From Xanthobacter autotrophicus (GTDB lineage Bacteria; Pseudomonadota; Alphaproteobacteria; Rhizobiales; Xanthobacteraceae), in assembly GCF_005871085.1 (NCBI RefSeq), contig NZ_VAUP01000035.1, positions 124,001-188,000 of the forward strand: a DNA stretch of 64,000 bases, read 5' to 3'. Shown here piece after piece: positions 45,273 to 54,462 of the stretch. Positions within the stretch are counted from its first letter, which is position 1; each line of letters begins with the position of its first letter. Made by a program: the position numbers and the translations under genes. Below the pieces are notes generated by a model, which did no database searches, was not told where the DNA came from, and saw nothing but the letters and a program-made list of their open reading frames with translations.

Positions 45273-46751
45273 TCAAACCCCTCGGGGCAGGAAGTCAGAG
45301 CGCCAGGCGCCGGGCAGGCGCACCACGCTGCGGATGGCGGCCCTTGGCAGGCTCACGCCGCGCCGTTCCACCGTCGCGGTCTCCGGCGCCAGCGCGGCGA
45401 GATAATCCGCCGCCCAGCGGTCGATGTCGCGCGCCTCCAGCACCTGCATCATCCGCGCGTAGCGCTCGCGCCGTTCGGCGAGCGGCATCTCCAGCGCCCG
45501 GCGCAGGGCGTTGGCCATGCCCTCGGTGTCGTGCGGGTTCACGATGAGCGCGCCCGTACCCATCTCCGCCGCCGCCCCGGCGAACTGGGACAGGATGAGC
45601 ACGCCGGGATCGGCGGGGTCCTGGGCCGCCACATATTCCTTGGCGACAAGGTTCATGCCGTCGCGCAGGGGCGTCACCATGGCCACGTGGGCGGCCCGGT
45701 AGAAGCCCGCCAGCGCCGAGCGCGAATAGGTGCGGTTCACATAGCGCAGCGGCGTCCAGGACACGTCGGAATAGGCGCCGTTGATCTGTCCGGCCTTGTG
45801 GGAGACGTAGCGGTCCATCTCCTGATATTCCGGCACGTCGGTCCGGCTCTTGGGCGTGATCTGCACGAAGGTGACCCGCTCGTGCCAGTCGGGCCGGGTT
45901 TTCAGGAAGTGCTCGTAGGCATCGAGCCGGTTGGGGATGCCCTTGGAATAGTCCAGCCGATCCACGCCGATGATGAGCTTCTTGCCCACCAGGCTGTCGC
46001 GGAACGATTTCACGAAGGCGGCGCGGCTGGCATGCCGCGCCCGCCGGGCGAAAGCCGCGGTCTCGATGCCCACCGGGAAGGTGCCGAGCTTGACCCGCCG
46101 CCCCCCGATGTCGACGCCGGTGCCGTCAGGCGTCATCTGGCCGCCGCGGGTCTCCAGATAATGGGCGAAATTGTCCCGGTCGCCCTCGGTCTGGAAGCCG
46201 ACGAGATCGTAATAGGCGAGCGCGCCCACGGTCTCGCCGTGCTGCGGCAGGGCCTGGACGATATCCGACGGCGGCATAGGAATGTGAAGGAAGAAGCCGA
46301 TGCGGTTCCTGTGGCCGCGCTCGCGCAGATATTTGGCGAGCGGCATCATGTGATAGTCATGGATCCACAGGATGTCGTCGGGGCGGATGATCTTTTCCAG
46401 GTGATCGGCGAACTTGCGGTTCACCCGGATGTAGCCGGACAGATCGGACCGGAAGAATTCGGAGAGATCTACCCGGTAGTGCAGCACCGGCCACAGCACC
46501 CGGTTGGCGAAGCCGTTGTAATATTCCTGATGGTCCTCGGCCTTCAGGTCCACCACCGCATAGGTGATGCCGGCCTTGCGTGTCACTTCCGGGATCTCGG
46601 ACGGCTCGGGACAGATGCGCCCGCTCCAGCCGAACCAGATCCCGCCCTTGTCCTTGAGGGCGGCATTGACCGCCACAGCCAGCCCGCCGGCGGTGACCCC
46701 CGAGCGCTGGGGGACCGCCACACGATTGGATACGACCACGATGCGAGACAC
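45273..46751 (-). CDS. otsA: Trehalose-6-phosphate synthase
   Basis: This 492-residue GT20 enzyme joins UDP-glucose and glucose-6-phosphate. Seen: VSNRVAVPQRSGVTAGGLAVAVNAAL at the N-terminus, IWIHDYHMMPLAKYLRE, FFLHIPMPPSDI, GVDRLDYSKGIPNRLDAYEHFL, VTPLRDGMNLVAKEYVAAQ and LILSQFAGAA. The GTG start at 46751 has GGAGGTGA 5 bases upstream. It follows otsB by 5 bases, forming the osmoprotectant pathway operon. Confidence 0.95.
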   Translation of the reverse strand: MSRIVVVSNRVAVPQRSGVTAGGLAVAVNAALKDKGGIWFGWSGRICPEPSEIPEVTRKAGITYAVVDLKAEDHQEYYNGFANRVLWPVLHYRVDLSEFFRSDLSGYIRVNRKFADHLEKIIRPDDILWIHDYHMMPLAKYLRERGHRNRIGFFLHIPMPPSDIVQALPQHGETVGALAYYDLVGFQTEGDRDNFAHYLETRGGQMTPDGTGVDIGGRRVKLGTFPVGIETAAFARRARHASRAAFVKSFRDSLVGKKLIIGVDRLDYSKGIPNRLDAYEHFLKTRPDWHERVTFVQITPKSRTDVPEYQEMDRYVSHKAGQINGAYSDVSWTPLRYVNRTYSRSALAGFYRAAHVAMVTPLRDGMNLVAKEYVAAQDPADPGVLILSQFAGAAAEMGTGALIVNPHDTEGMANALRRALEMPLAERRERYARMMQVLEARDIDRWAADYLAALAPETATVERRGVSLPRAAIRSVVRLPGAWRSDFLPRGV

Positions 46752-46756
46752 GAGGG

Positions 46757-47545
46757 TCACCTCCGTCGTTGCCGCGGCGCCGCCGCGAGGTGGGTGAGAA
46801 AGGCCCGGACCGACCGGGGATCGGCGAGCACCCCATGGGTGCCCGGCCGGGGCGTGCCGACCGCCAGCGCCAGACCACCGCGCGCGGTGACGGCGCTGAA
46901 ACCGGCCTCGTCGGTGATATCGTCGCCGATGAAGAGGGGAATGCGCCCGGCAAACGGGGCACGGCCCATGAAGTCGGCCACCGCCGTGCCCTTGTCGAGG
47001 CTCGCGGGCTTCACCTCGAACACGCAATGGCCGGGCATGAGGCGCACATCCTGCCGGGCGCCGAGGATGTCCAGAAGCGCGCGCTCGAGGCGCGGCGCGG
47101 CATCGGGGGCGGCGCGGTAGTGGACGGCGATGGCGGTGCCCTTGTCCTCGGCGAACACACCGTCAAATCCCTCCACCAGCGCCTTCACGGTACTGGTGAG
47201 CACGGCATCGAGGGGCGGCGCGGAGAGGATCTTGCCGTCGGGCGCAAGACGCATCTGGGCGCCGTGGCTGCCCGCCGCGGCGAAGCCGAACGGATGCAGC
47301 AGGAAGTCGAGGGATTGGATGGTGCGCCCGCTGACGAGCGCCAACGCCCCGTCCGCCTGCTCCGCCAGCGTGGCCAGGATCTGGGGAAGCTGCTCGGGAA
47401 TCCGCACCGCGTCGGGATGCTCCGCGATGTCGATCAGGCTGCCATCCACGTCGAGGAAGAAGGCGTGGGTATCGGTCCGCACCTGCGCGCACACCGCCGG
47501 AAACAGCGCTTCGGAGCCGGGCGCATCAGACGGTGTTCCAGACAT
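46757..47545 (-). CDS. otsB: Trehalose-6-phosphate phosphatase
   Basis: This 262-residue HAD-superfamily phosphatase releases trehalose. Motif I is HAFFLDVDGSLIDI (residues ~27-40), VSGRTIQSLD is motif II, a Lys-containing KGTA region follows, and GDDITDEAGFSAV is motif IV. The ATG at 47545 has GAGG nearby. It is first in the otsBA operon. Confidence 0.93.
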   Translation of the reverse strand: MSGTPSDAPGSEALFPAVCAQVRTDTHAFFLDVDGSLIDIAEHPDAVRIPEQLPQILATLAEQADGALALVSGRTIQSLDFLLHPFGFAAAGSHGAQMRLAPDGKILSAPPLDAVLTSTVKALVEGFDGVFAEDKGTAIAVHYRAAPDAAPRLERALLDILGARQDVRLMPGHCVFEVKPASLDKGTAVADFMGRAPFAGRIPLFIGDDITDEAGFSAVTARGGLALAVGTPRPGTHGVLADPRSVRAFLTHLAAAPRQRRR

Positions 47546-47867
47546 TTCACCTCGGGTCTCGGCTCGAGTCGCGGATGGGTGCAGCGCGGTCAGCACAAAC
47601 CACCTCCCTATCGGATTACAGTCTCCATAACGCCCGCGGCCTAGCCATGGTTCCCCCCCATCTTCGACGCAATGCCGCCATACCTGCGCAAACACCCGAG
47701 AAACAACGGAACCGGAACCTTCGCAGGGCGTTTGATCAAGGGCTCATGAGCGGGATGCGGTCGGATGATGTCCATCGGATTGGCGCATCCGCTCTCACAT
47801 CTCAAGACAGGAGCCCGCACTCGGATCGCGTCGAGATCCGGTGGGCGCGGGCTCAGGAGAATGGTCG
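47546..47867. other. Divergent promoter region otsB / small membrane gene
   Basis: About 320 bases without a convincing gene. It should hold the otsBA promoter and that of the gene at 47,868. Confidence 0.4.
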
Positions 47868-48302
47868 ATGCTGGGATGGCACAGGGAAACCACCGCTGAC
47901 AGGATCAGCCGGCGGATCGGGGCGCTGAAGGACGAACTGGATGACCTCCAGTCCGCCCTGTGGCCGAGGCCGGGCGGATTGCAGCGGATGGCGTCGGAGG
48001 CCCAGGACTGGATTTCCGAGCGGGCCGATGATCTGCAAAGCCATCTGCACAAAGCCCCCCTGTCCAAGGTGGGCCTGTCCAACATCCACCTGCCGCAGGT
48101 CCACCTGCCGGAGGTCCACCTGCCGGACCTGCGGCGGCACGTGGCCGCCCCGCCGCCCTCTGTGGCGGTGATTGTCGCTGCGGTGGCAGTGGGCGCCGGT
48201 GTGGGCTGCGTGCTATATGCCCTAGCGTCGGGAGGCAAACGCCGCCCGGCACCCTTCACGCCGAAGGGCGACCGCCGGTCGGCGTCGGGAGTGGAAAAGT
48301 GA
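47868..48302 (+). CDS. Single-span membrane protein with HLP pentapeptide repeats
   Basis: The 144-residue product starts with a cytoplasmic helical region (TTADRISRRIGALKDELDDLQSALW, then ASEAQDWISERADDLQSHL). A short tandem repeat IHLPQ-VHLPE-VHLPD follows (residues ~73-87), then one membrane segment (SVAVIVAAVAVGAGVGCVLYALA) and a basic tail. It resembles small envelope or DUF883-like proteins but is not assignable. AGGAGA lies 8 bases before ATG 47868. Confidence 0.6.
   Translation: MLGWHRETTADRISRRIGALKDELDDLQSALWPRPGGLQRMASEAQDWISERADDLQSHLHKAPLSKVGLSNIHLPQVHLPEVHLPDLRRHVAAPPPSVAVIVAAVAVGAGVGCVLYALASGGKRRPAPFTPKGDRRSASGVEK
48084..48128 (+). repeat. 15-bp tandem repeat, three copies
   Basis: Units atccacctgccgcag, gtccacctgccggag and gtccacctgccggac encode the pentapeptides IHLPQ, VHLPE and VHLPD in the small membrane protein gene. 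Confidence 0.8.
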
Positions 48303-48351
48303 TTTGGACCGAGACCCGGCCTGATGCCGGGATCAGGCAAGGGAGAACATG

Positions 48352-48621
48352 ATGAAAGCGGCTCTCATGGTGTGCGCGCTGGCGCTGGGGCTGGCGGGCT
48401 GCAGCGAATATTCGCGGCAGGACCGGGCCGTGGGCGGCGCGGTGATCGGCGGCGGCACGGGCGCACTCATCGGCGCTGCGGCGACGGGGTCGGGCACGGG
48501 CGCTCTGGTGGGCGGCCTGATCGGCGCCGGTACAGGTGCGATCATTGGCGCCGAGACGACCCCGCGGGCCTGCTGGGCGCGCGATTCCTACGGCAACCGC
48601 TACCGGGTGCAGTGCCCCTGA
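48352..48621 (+). CDS. Glycine-zipper lipoprotein
   Basis: The 89-residue lipoprotein has lipobox LGLAGC (lipid Cys at about residue 17). The glycine-zipper repeats (AVGGAVIGGGTGALIGAAATGSGTGALVGGLIGAGTGAIIGAE) insert into or oligomerise at membranes, and a short C-terminal CWARDSYGNRYRVQCP motif follows. This is like the 17-kDa/OsmB-type outer membrane proteins. ATG 48352 is preferred because GGGAGA sits 5 bases upstream. A strong terminator follows. Confidence 0.8.
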   Translation: MKAALMVCALALGLAGCSEYSRQDRAVGGAVIGGGTGALIGAAATGSGTGALVGGLIGAGTGAIIGAETTPRACWARDSYGNRYRVQCP

Positions 48622-48647
48622 GGGCACTGGCTCATCCGCATGATGAA

Positions 48648-48673
48648 GGGGCGCCCTCCGGCGCCCCTTTTTT
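48648..48673 (+). terminator. Rho-independent terminator
   Basis: GGGGCGCC and GGCGCCCC pair around CTCC, followed by six T residues. Confidence 0.92.
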
Positions 48674-48843
48674 GTCTGCGGACGCCCTGCGGTTGTGGAA
48701 GCCCAGACTGGATCAACGTCGGATCAACGGGGCATTTACCTTAAGCGGTCATAACAAGCGTACTCCAAGCAACTTCGGGCGGGCCCGCACCAGCGGACCC
48801 GCCCTTCCTTTGCGGACCTCGCCCTTGACGGGCCGGCCGGCGT

Positions 48844-49017
48844 TCAGGGCGCGCGTCCCCGCCGCATGAGGCCCGCCACGGCGGAAATCACGAACAGCAC
48901 AATCGCGACGAAGAAGATGATCTTCGCAATCTCGATGGCCGTGCCGGCGATGCCGCCGAAGCCGAGAACCGCCGCGATCAGCGCGACGACGAGAAATGTA
49001 ACCGCCCAACTCAGCAT
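48844..49017 (-). CDS. UPF0391/DUF1328 small membrane protein
   Basis: The 57-residue protein [54 protein letters not shown] has two hydrophobic helices, the UPF0391 (YtjA) pattern. Family members are often stress-induced; the role is unknown. ATG 49017 was chosen by the conserved MLSWA start. Confidence 0.9.
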   Translation of the reverse strand: MLSWAVTFLVVALIAAVLGFGGIAGTAIEIAKIIFFVAIVLFVISAVAGLMRRGRAP

Positions 49018-49400
49018 TTCAGTTCTCCATGTCTGGCGAAATGGGTCTGACGAAATAGGTATCGCGAAATGGCTCCATCGCTTTCCATGCGCGAGGACAA
49101 CGCAGAATCCGGACAGATCCCGCCGCATCCTCGACTTGGCCCTGTCCTCGCCCGGTCTTCGCATGGCCGAAATCGTCGCAGTGTCTTCCTGTTTCAGTGA
49201 TACGGACCCCGTGTTGCGTCGATCACCTGATCCATCGAGCACTTGCGTCATCTCTTGTTTCGTCATGCCCTTGCTGATCCAACCGCACAGCTGTGCAGCA
49301 GGTTCCCGCCATGGCCCGAAAGTGAAGCCGCGGCCTGCTGGAACCAAAGGCCCGATGGTGCGTTTCAGGTCAGGCTGAGAGACATGAGTGGAGGAGCGGC
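49018..49400. other. Intergenic region
   Basis: About 380 bases with no supported gene. Divergent promoters are expected. Confidence 0.4.
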
Positions 49401-49694
49401 ATGAGCGAACCGCGAAACGCGCCGACGTCCGGCAGCTGGCCTGCCAGCGCGTCGCCCCATGGCTATGACCGCGCGGAGTTCCGTCCGGGCGAAAGCCGCA
49501 GGGATTATCCCCGCCGGCCCCGCGCGCCGGATGAGGAACAGCGCCTGCTGCGCGAGGCCGAAGCCGCCTTCGGCGGGACCGATCGCCGGCTCGACATCGA
49601 TATCGACCTCGCCGGCAGCGACGGCGAAGGCGATCGCGAGCCGGATGGCAACGAGCGGCCCTCGGAGCGGCCCTCGCGCCTCTATCGGGAATAA
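49401..49694 (+). CDS. Small acidic/basic hypothetical protein
   Basis: The 97-residue, probably disordered protein is rich in Arg, Glu, Asp and Pro ([56 protein letters not shown]). There is no signal or membrane segment. GGAGGAG lies 6 bases before the ATG, which supports translation. Function unknown. Confidence 0.55.
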   Translation: MSEPRNAPTSGSWPASASPHGYDRAEFRPGESRRDYPRRPRAPDEEQRLLREAEAAFGGTDRRLDIDIDLAGSDGEGDREPDGNERPSERPSRLYRE

Positions 49695-49903
49695 AGGTGC
49701 GCCGGCTCCCTTTCCCGGCCCGCGGCGCTGCGGGCCGGACACGGTCACCAATCGAGTCAATTGTCATATTGCAACGCACGCGGGCGGATGTCAGATGTGG
49801 AAACCGCCCGCGTCTGTCCAGAAGAACCGCCATGCGAACGGCACGCCCTGAAGGCCCCCTCGATACCCCCATGACGACGCAGCATCAGAAAGAGGCCAGC
49901 GGC

Positions 49904-50143
49904 ATGCGAACGCCTCACCGTCGCGACATCTCCGCACGGCAGGACCTTTTGGGCCGTGAGCTGCGCCAGTTGTTCGACGACTACACGCAGGAAGACATGC
50001 CCGACGACCTGAAGAAGCTCGCCGAGCAGCTCCAGGCGGCATTCGAAGGACGTGGCGAAGACGAACCCGAGCCTGCGCCCAACGGCAGGGACAAGGCCGA
50101 GGAAGGCACCGCCAAGCCCGGGCCGGACGGCGCCGATCGCTAG
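49904..50143 (+). CDS. NepR-like anti-sigma factor candidate
   Basis: The 79-residue protein contains RQDLLGRELRQLFDDYTQEDMPDDLKKLAEQLQAAFEGRG, resembling the helical core of NepR (LR-x2-Y/F-DD-V/Y-x-E-x-P-D), which binds the ECF sigma factor EcfG in the general stress response. The tail is acidic and disordered. PhyR and EcfG genes are not adjacent, so this may be a paralogue. Start 49904 has AGAGG at 8 bases; in-frame ATGs at 49871 and 49832 are alternatives. Confidence 0.5.
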   Translation: MRTPHRRDISARQDLLGRELRQLFDDYTQEDMPDDLKKLAEQLQAAFEGRGEDEPEPAPNGRDKAEEGTAKPGPDGADR

Positions 50144-50825
50144 GAGCCCGTTCGAAAACCACCCCCCGGTGGGCGCCTGCATCCCCGCGCCGGCCGCCCG
50201 TGCAGGCGCGTTGCCATCATCGCGGCCGGTCTTGCCCGGCCTTCCCCGTGGCGAGGCCGGTACCGGTTCTCGCGGGCTACCCCCGCGGTTCGGCGGGAAT
50301 GCCCGGAACGCAGGTGTCCCGCTTTCCCCTCCCGCGTTCCGGCGGGAATGCCCGGAACGCAGGTGTCCCGCTTTCCCCTCCCGCGTTCCGGCTCACAGGA
50401 GCCGACCTGAAGGAGCGGACTTCGGGGACGGACCCGGGAATGACGGGGGATGATCGGGGTTATGCCCTTTTGAATGTCCAGACCGGCTCCACGGCCTGCT
50501 GATCCGCCATCCGGCATCGGCCTCAAACGCCTGGGCCGCGCGCTTCGACGAGGGCCGTTCAAGCGTCGGCAGGATCCGGCGGGTCGGGAACCCGGACGAT
50601 CCCGGCTTTCTTGCGCCGCTTTCTTGCTTCGGCCTGCCCCCCGCCCCCTCGCTCTCCCCTGAACCATCAGTGGAAAAGGGGCGAGAGCATGCGAAAAGCG
50701 GGCATGCCCCTCCTGTCCCAGCGTCATGGATCGCGCGGCGGCGCAGGCCCTGCATCACAGGTTTCAGGCCCATTTTTACCGTCGGCGCGCCGCGCCCTTA
50801 ACCCGTTCGCAACGCCGCCCCCGGC
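50144..50825. other. 680-base intergenic region with a tandem repeat
   Basis: No gene is seen. It contains a perfect tandem 49-bp duplication (50,292-50,389) and otherwise GC-rich non-coding sequence. Confidence 0.5.
50292..50389. repeat. 49-bp perfect tandem duplication
   Basis: A 49-bp unit (begins GGCGGGAATGCCCGGAACGC, ends CCCGCGTTCC) occurs twice head to tail with no mismatch, in non-coding DNA. The unit contains CGGAACGC and GCGTTCCG, which are complementary. Confidence 0.92.
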
Positions 50826-52058
50826 ATGGTGCGGCGCATGTCACGCGTCTCCTTGTGGTTCCTTTTTCCTGCGCTGCTCCTCGCGGGTGCGCTCACCGGC
50901 TGCCGTTTCGGGCTCGAAACGCGCGATCCCTGGCGCGTGGAAGCCGAGGAGCAATGCATCGCCCAGAAGGGCGTCATTCCCTCCGCCTTCATGGAGCCCA
51001 TCCCGGCCATCGACGGGCCGGGTATGTGCGGCATGGAGCATCCCTTCCGCGTCACCGCCCTCGCCGAGGGCAATGTGGTGCTGGAACCGGCGGGCAAGCT
51101 CGCCTGCCCGGTGATCCACCAGGTGGACATGTGGGTGCAGGACGTGGTGCAGCCCGCCGCACTGGCCTGGTTCGGCCAGCCGGTGGTCGCCATCAGCCAG
51201 ATGTCGGCCTATTCCTGCCGCGGCATGAACGGGCAGGCCGGCGCCAAGATTTCCGAGCACGCCTTCGGCAACGCTTTGGACGTGGGCGCCTTCCGCATCG
51301 CCGACGGGCGATGGGTGACCGTGAAGAACGGCTGGAAGGGCACCCAGGAAGAGCGCGGCTTCCTGCTGCAGGTGCAGGCCGGGGCCTGCGAGCGCTTCAC
51401 CACCGTGCTGGCGCCGGGCTCCAACGTCTTCCATTACGACCACATCCATGTGGACCTGATGCGCCACGAGAAGGGCCGCACCATCTGCAAGCCGGCGCCC
51501 CGGCCCATGCCGGCGCCGCTCATCGCCAAGGCCCCGCCGATGGGCGCGCCGCAGCCCGAGTTCGCGCCGGCCAGCGCCCCGGCGCAGGCGCCGTCCTACA
51601 CCCCGGCGGTCTACGCGCCGCAGCCGCAGGCCGCCCCGCCGCCGCCCGCGCCGGAACCGCAGCCCTCGTTCCTCTCCACCCTGTTCGGCCCGCGCCCGGC
51701 CCCCGCCCCGGTGGAGGAGCCGCCGCCACCGCCGCCCCCGGCCGCGACCCTGCAGCGGCCGGCCGCTGTCATCACCTCGTCGCCGCTGCCGCCGCCCCCC
51801 TCATCCTTGCCCCCATCTTCCTTGCCGCCGGCAGCCGTGTCCTCCGGCCGGGCGCCGCAGCCCTACCCCGCCGCGCAGCAGCCGCCGGCGCCACAGGGGA
51901 TGCCTCCCGGCTGGCAGGTGGGTCCGCAGGGCGTGCCCATGTCCTATGCGCCATCCAGCAACCCGGAGACCGGCTCGGTGAAGCGCAAATACTACACGGC
52001 GCCCATCCCCCAGGCCTCCACCCTCCCCCTGCCCAAGGCCAAGGCGGGAGAGGATTGA
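50826..52058 (+). CDS. Extensin-like lipoprotein with peptidase M15-type domain
   Basis: This 410-residue lipoprotein has lipobox LAGALTGC near residue 26. The extensin-like C domain (residues ~40-225) carries the metal-type residues SEHAFGNALDVGAF and HYDHIHVDLMRH, as in D-Ala-D-Ala carboxypeptidase-like M15 folds. After that comes a ~180-residue Pro/Ala/Gln-rich low-complexity tail, ending KRKYYTAPIPQASTLPLPKAKAGED. It is a likely periplasmic cell-wall enzyme or binding protein. The DUF429 gene starts 2 bases after its stop, so the two are probably co-transcribed. Confidence 0.8.
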   Translation: MVRRMSRVSLWFLFPALLLAGALTGCRFGLETRDPWRVEAEEQCIAQKGVIPSAFMEPIPAIDGPGMCGMEHPFRVTALAEGNVVLEPAGKLACPVIHQVDMWVQDVVQPAALAWFGQPVVAISQMSAYSCRGMNGQAGAKISEHAFGNALDVGAFRIADGRWVTVKNGWKGTQEERGFLLQVQAGACERFTTVLAPGSNVFHYDHIHVDLMRHEKGRTICKPAPRPMPAPLIAKAPPMGAPQPEFAPASAPAQAPSYTPAVYAPQPQAAPPPPAPEPQPSFLSTLFGPRPAPAPVEEPPPPPPPAATLQRPAAVITSSPLPPPPSSLPPSSLPPAAVSSGRAPQPYPAAQQPPAPQGMPPGWQVGPQGVPMSYAPSSNPETGSVKRKYYTAPIPQASTLPLPKAKAGED

Positions 52059-52059
52059 G

Positions 52060-52821
52060 GTGACGGCCGCCCCGCCGTTCGCCGGCATCGACGGATGTCG
52101 CGGCGGCTGGATCGTGGCGCGGTGGGATGGGGCGCAGGTGCTCACCCTCGCCCGTGTCACCCACGTCCACGAGTTGTTCGAGGCGCCCGACGCGCCCGAC
52201 ATCACAGCCATCGACATGCCCATCGGCCTGCCTGAACGGGTTGGCGCCGGCGGGCGCGCGCCGGAGCGGCTGGTGCGCCCGCTGCTGGGCATGCGGCAAT
52301 CCTCCGTCTTCTCGGTCCCGGCGCGGGCCGCCGTGATGGCCGGCGTGGGGCCGGGCGACGAGACCACCCGCTACCGTGCCGCCTGCGCCGCCGCCCTCGC
52401 CACCTCCGATCCGCCGCGGGCGGTGGCCAAGCAATGCTTCCACCTGTTCCCCAAGATGGCGGAGGTGGACCATCTGCTGCGCAGCCGACCGGAGCTGCGT
52501 CCCCGGCTCGTGGAATGCCACCCCGAAGTGGCCTTCTGGGCCATGAACGGACAGGTCGCCCTCGACCTGCCCAAGAAGGTGAAGAACCGGCCTTATCCGC
52601 CGGGGCTCGACCTTCGGCTTACGCTCTTGGGCGCATCGGGCGTGCCGATTGATCTGCTGAACGCGCAGACCGCCCGCGCGCTCGGCGCAGGGCTGGACGA
52701 CCTGATCGACGCCGCCGCCTGCGCGGTCACCGCCAAAAGAGTGGCCGAGGGCAAGGCCTTGCGCTTTCCCGACCCAGCGGAAGCCGACGCCTTCGGCCTG
52801 CCGGTGGCCATCGTCGCCTGA
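52060..52821 (+). CDS. DUF429 (predicted RNase H-like nuclease) protein
   Basis: This 253-residue protein has FAGIDGCRGGWIVARWDGA (first acidic residue), AIDMPIGLPERVGAGGRAPERLVRPLLGMRQSSVFSVPARAAV (second acid), VECHPEVAFWAMNG and a C-terminal LDDLIDAAACAVTAKR (Asp pair). It matches DUF429, predicted to be an RNase H-fold nuclease. Catalytic function is inferred. GTG at 52060 lies 2 bases after the upstream stop. Confidence 0.8.
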   Translation: MTAAPPFAGIDGCRGGWIVARWDGAQVLTLARVTHVHELFEAPDAPDITAIDMPIGLPERVGAGGRAPERLVRPLLGMRQSSVFSVPARAAVMAGVGPGDETTRYRAACAAALATSDPPRAVAKQCFHLFPKMAEVDHLLRSRPELRPRLVECHPEVAFWAMNGQVALDLPKKVKNRPYPPGLDLRLTLLGASGVPIDLLNAQTARALGAGLDDLIDAAACAVTAKRVAEGKALRFPDPAEADAFGLPVAIVA

Positions 52822-52909
52822 TAGAGGTTTTCTCTTAAGTCGAATTCCAGCCATAGGCTGCCTCTCGCTATGCGCGATGGGATGGGCTCATGACAGGGAC
52901 GGCCTCTCC

Positions 52910-54436
52910 ATGCCTCACGCGCGTATCCGCCTCTCTTCCCTCGCCGACAAGATCGTCTCCGCCGAGGAAGCGGCCGACCACATCCAGGACGGGATGATCG
53001 TGGGCATGAGCGGCTTCACCCGCGCGGGAGAGGCCAAGGCGGTGCCCATGGCGCTGGCCGCCCGCGCCAAGGTGGCCCATGCCGCCGGCCACCCCCTGAA
53101 GATCACGCTCATCACCGGCGCCTCGCTGGGCAACGACCTCGACAAGCAGATGGCGGAAGCCCACCTGCTGTCGCGCCGCATCCCGTTCCAGTCCGACCCC
53201 GCGCTGCGCAAGGCCATCAATGCCGGCGAGGTCATGTTCGTCGACCAGCACCTGTCGGAGACGGTGGAGCACCTGCGCACCAACCAGCTCGGCCCGGTGG
53301 ACGTGGCGGTGATCGAGGCGGTGGGCATCACCGCGCAGGGCGGCATCATCCCCACCACCTCGGTGGGCAATTCGGCCACCTTCGCCATCCTCGCCAAGAA
53401 GGTGATCGTCGAGATCAACCTGACCCAGCCCATGGAGCTGGAGGGGCTGCACGACATCTACATCCCCACCCGCCGGCCGTTCCGCGAGCCGATCCCGGTG
53501 GTGGCGCCGGAGAGCCGGGTGGGCCTGCCCTTCATTCCGATCCCGGCGGAGAAGATCGCCGCCATCGTCATCACCCAGAAGCTGGACAGCGCCTCCAACG
53601 TGCTGCCGCCGGACCACGAGACGGCGGCCATCGCCTCCCACCTCATGGAGTTCCTGAAGCACGAGGTGAAGATCGGCCGGCTCACCAACCGCCTGCAGCC
53701 GCTGCAGGCCGGCATCGGCACCATCGCCAATGCGGTGATGCACGGCTTCATCGAGAGCCCGTTCTCCGATCTCACCATGTATTCGGAGGTGCTGCAGGAC
53801 TCCACCTTCGACCTGTTCGACGCCGGCAAGCTGAACTTCGCCTCGGGCTCGTCCATCACCCTGTCCAAGACCAAGCACGACCAGGTGATGCCGCGCATCG
53901 CCGATTACAAGTCGCGGCTCATCCTGCGCCCGCAGGAGATTTCCAACCATCCGGAGATCATCCGCCGGCTCGGCCTCATCGGCATCAACACGGCGCTGGA
54001 ATTCGACATCTTCGGCAATGTGAACTCCACCCATGTGGGCGGCACCGGCATGATGAACGGCATCGGCGGCTCGGGGGATTTCGCCCGCAACGCCTATCTG
54101 TCGGTGTTCGTGACGAAATCCATCGCCAAGGGCGGCGCCCTGTCCTCGGTGGTGCCCATGGTGAGCCATGTGGACCACACCGAGCACGACGTGGACATCC
54201 TCGTCACCGAGCAGGGTCTTGCCGACCTGCGGGAACTCGCCCCCCGCGAGCGGGCGCGGGTGATCATCGACAAGTGCGTCCACCCGCTCTACCGCGACGC
54301 GCTGGACGACTATTTCGCGCGGGGATGTGCGCGGGGCGGCCACACCCCGCACATCATCGAGGAAGCCCTCTCCTGGCACGTGAAGGCGCGCGAGACCGGC
54401 TCCATGCTGCCCGAGCAGGAACTGAAGATCGCCTGA
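52910..54436 (+). CDS. Acetyl-CoA hydrolase / succinyl-CoA:acetate CoA-transferase
   Basis: This 508-residue class I CoA-transferase-fold protein has MSGFTRAGEAKAVPMAL, ITGASLGNDLDKQMAE, the QHLSETVEHL region and GITAQGGIIPTTSVGNS. The catalytic-glutamate zone is YSEVLQDSTFDLFDAGKLNFASGSSI, and GGTGMMNGIGGSGDFARNAYLSVF follows. It is the Ach1/Cat1/AarC type, balancing acetyl-CoA, succinyl-CoA and acetate. The start 52910 was chosen because MPHARIRLSSLADKIVSAEEAA is the conserved start. Confidence 0.9.
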   Translation: MPHARIRLSSLADKIVSAEEAADHIQDGMIVGMSGFTRAGEAKAVPMALAARAKVAHAAGHPLKITLITGASLGNDLDKQMAEAHLLSRRIPFQSDPALRKAINAGEVMFVDQHLSETVEHLRTNQLGPVDVAVIEAVGITAQGGIIPTTSVGNSATFAILAKKVIVEINLTQPMELEGLHDIYIPTRRPFREPIPVVAPESRVGLPFIPIPAEKIAAIVITQKLDSASNVLPPDHETAAIASHLMEFLKHEVKIGRLTNRLQPLQAGIGTIANAVMHGFIESPFSDLTMYSEVLQDSTFDLFDAGKLNFASGSSITLSKTKHDQVMPRIADYKSRLILRPQEISNHPEIIRRLGLIGINTALEFDIFGNVNSTHVGGTGMMNGIGGSGDFARNAYLSVFVTKSIAKGGALSSVVPMVSHVDHTEHDVDILVTEQGLADLRELAPRERARVIIDKCVHPLYRDALDDYFARGCARGGHTPHIIEEALSWHVKARETGSMLPEQELKIA

Positions 54437-54462
54437 ACGGGCGATCCCGCGACGGCGCCAGG

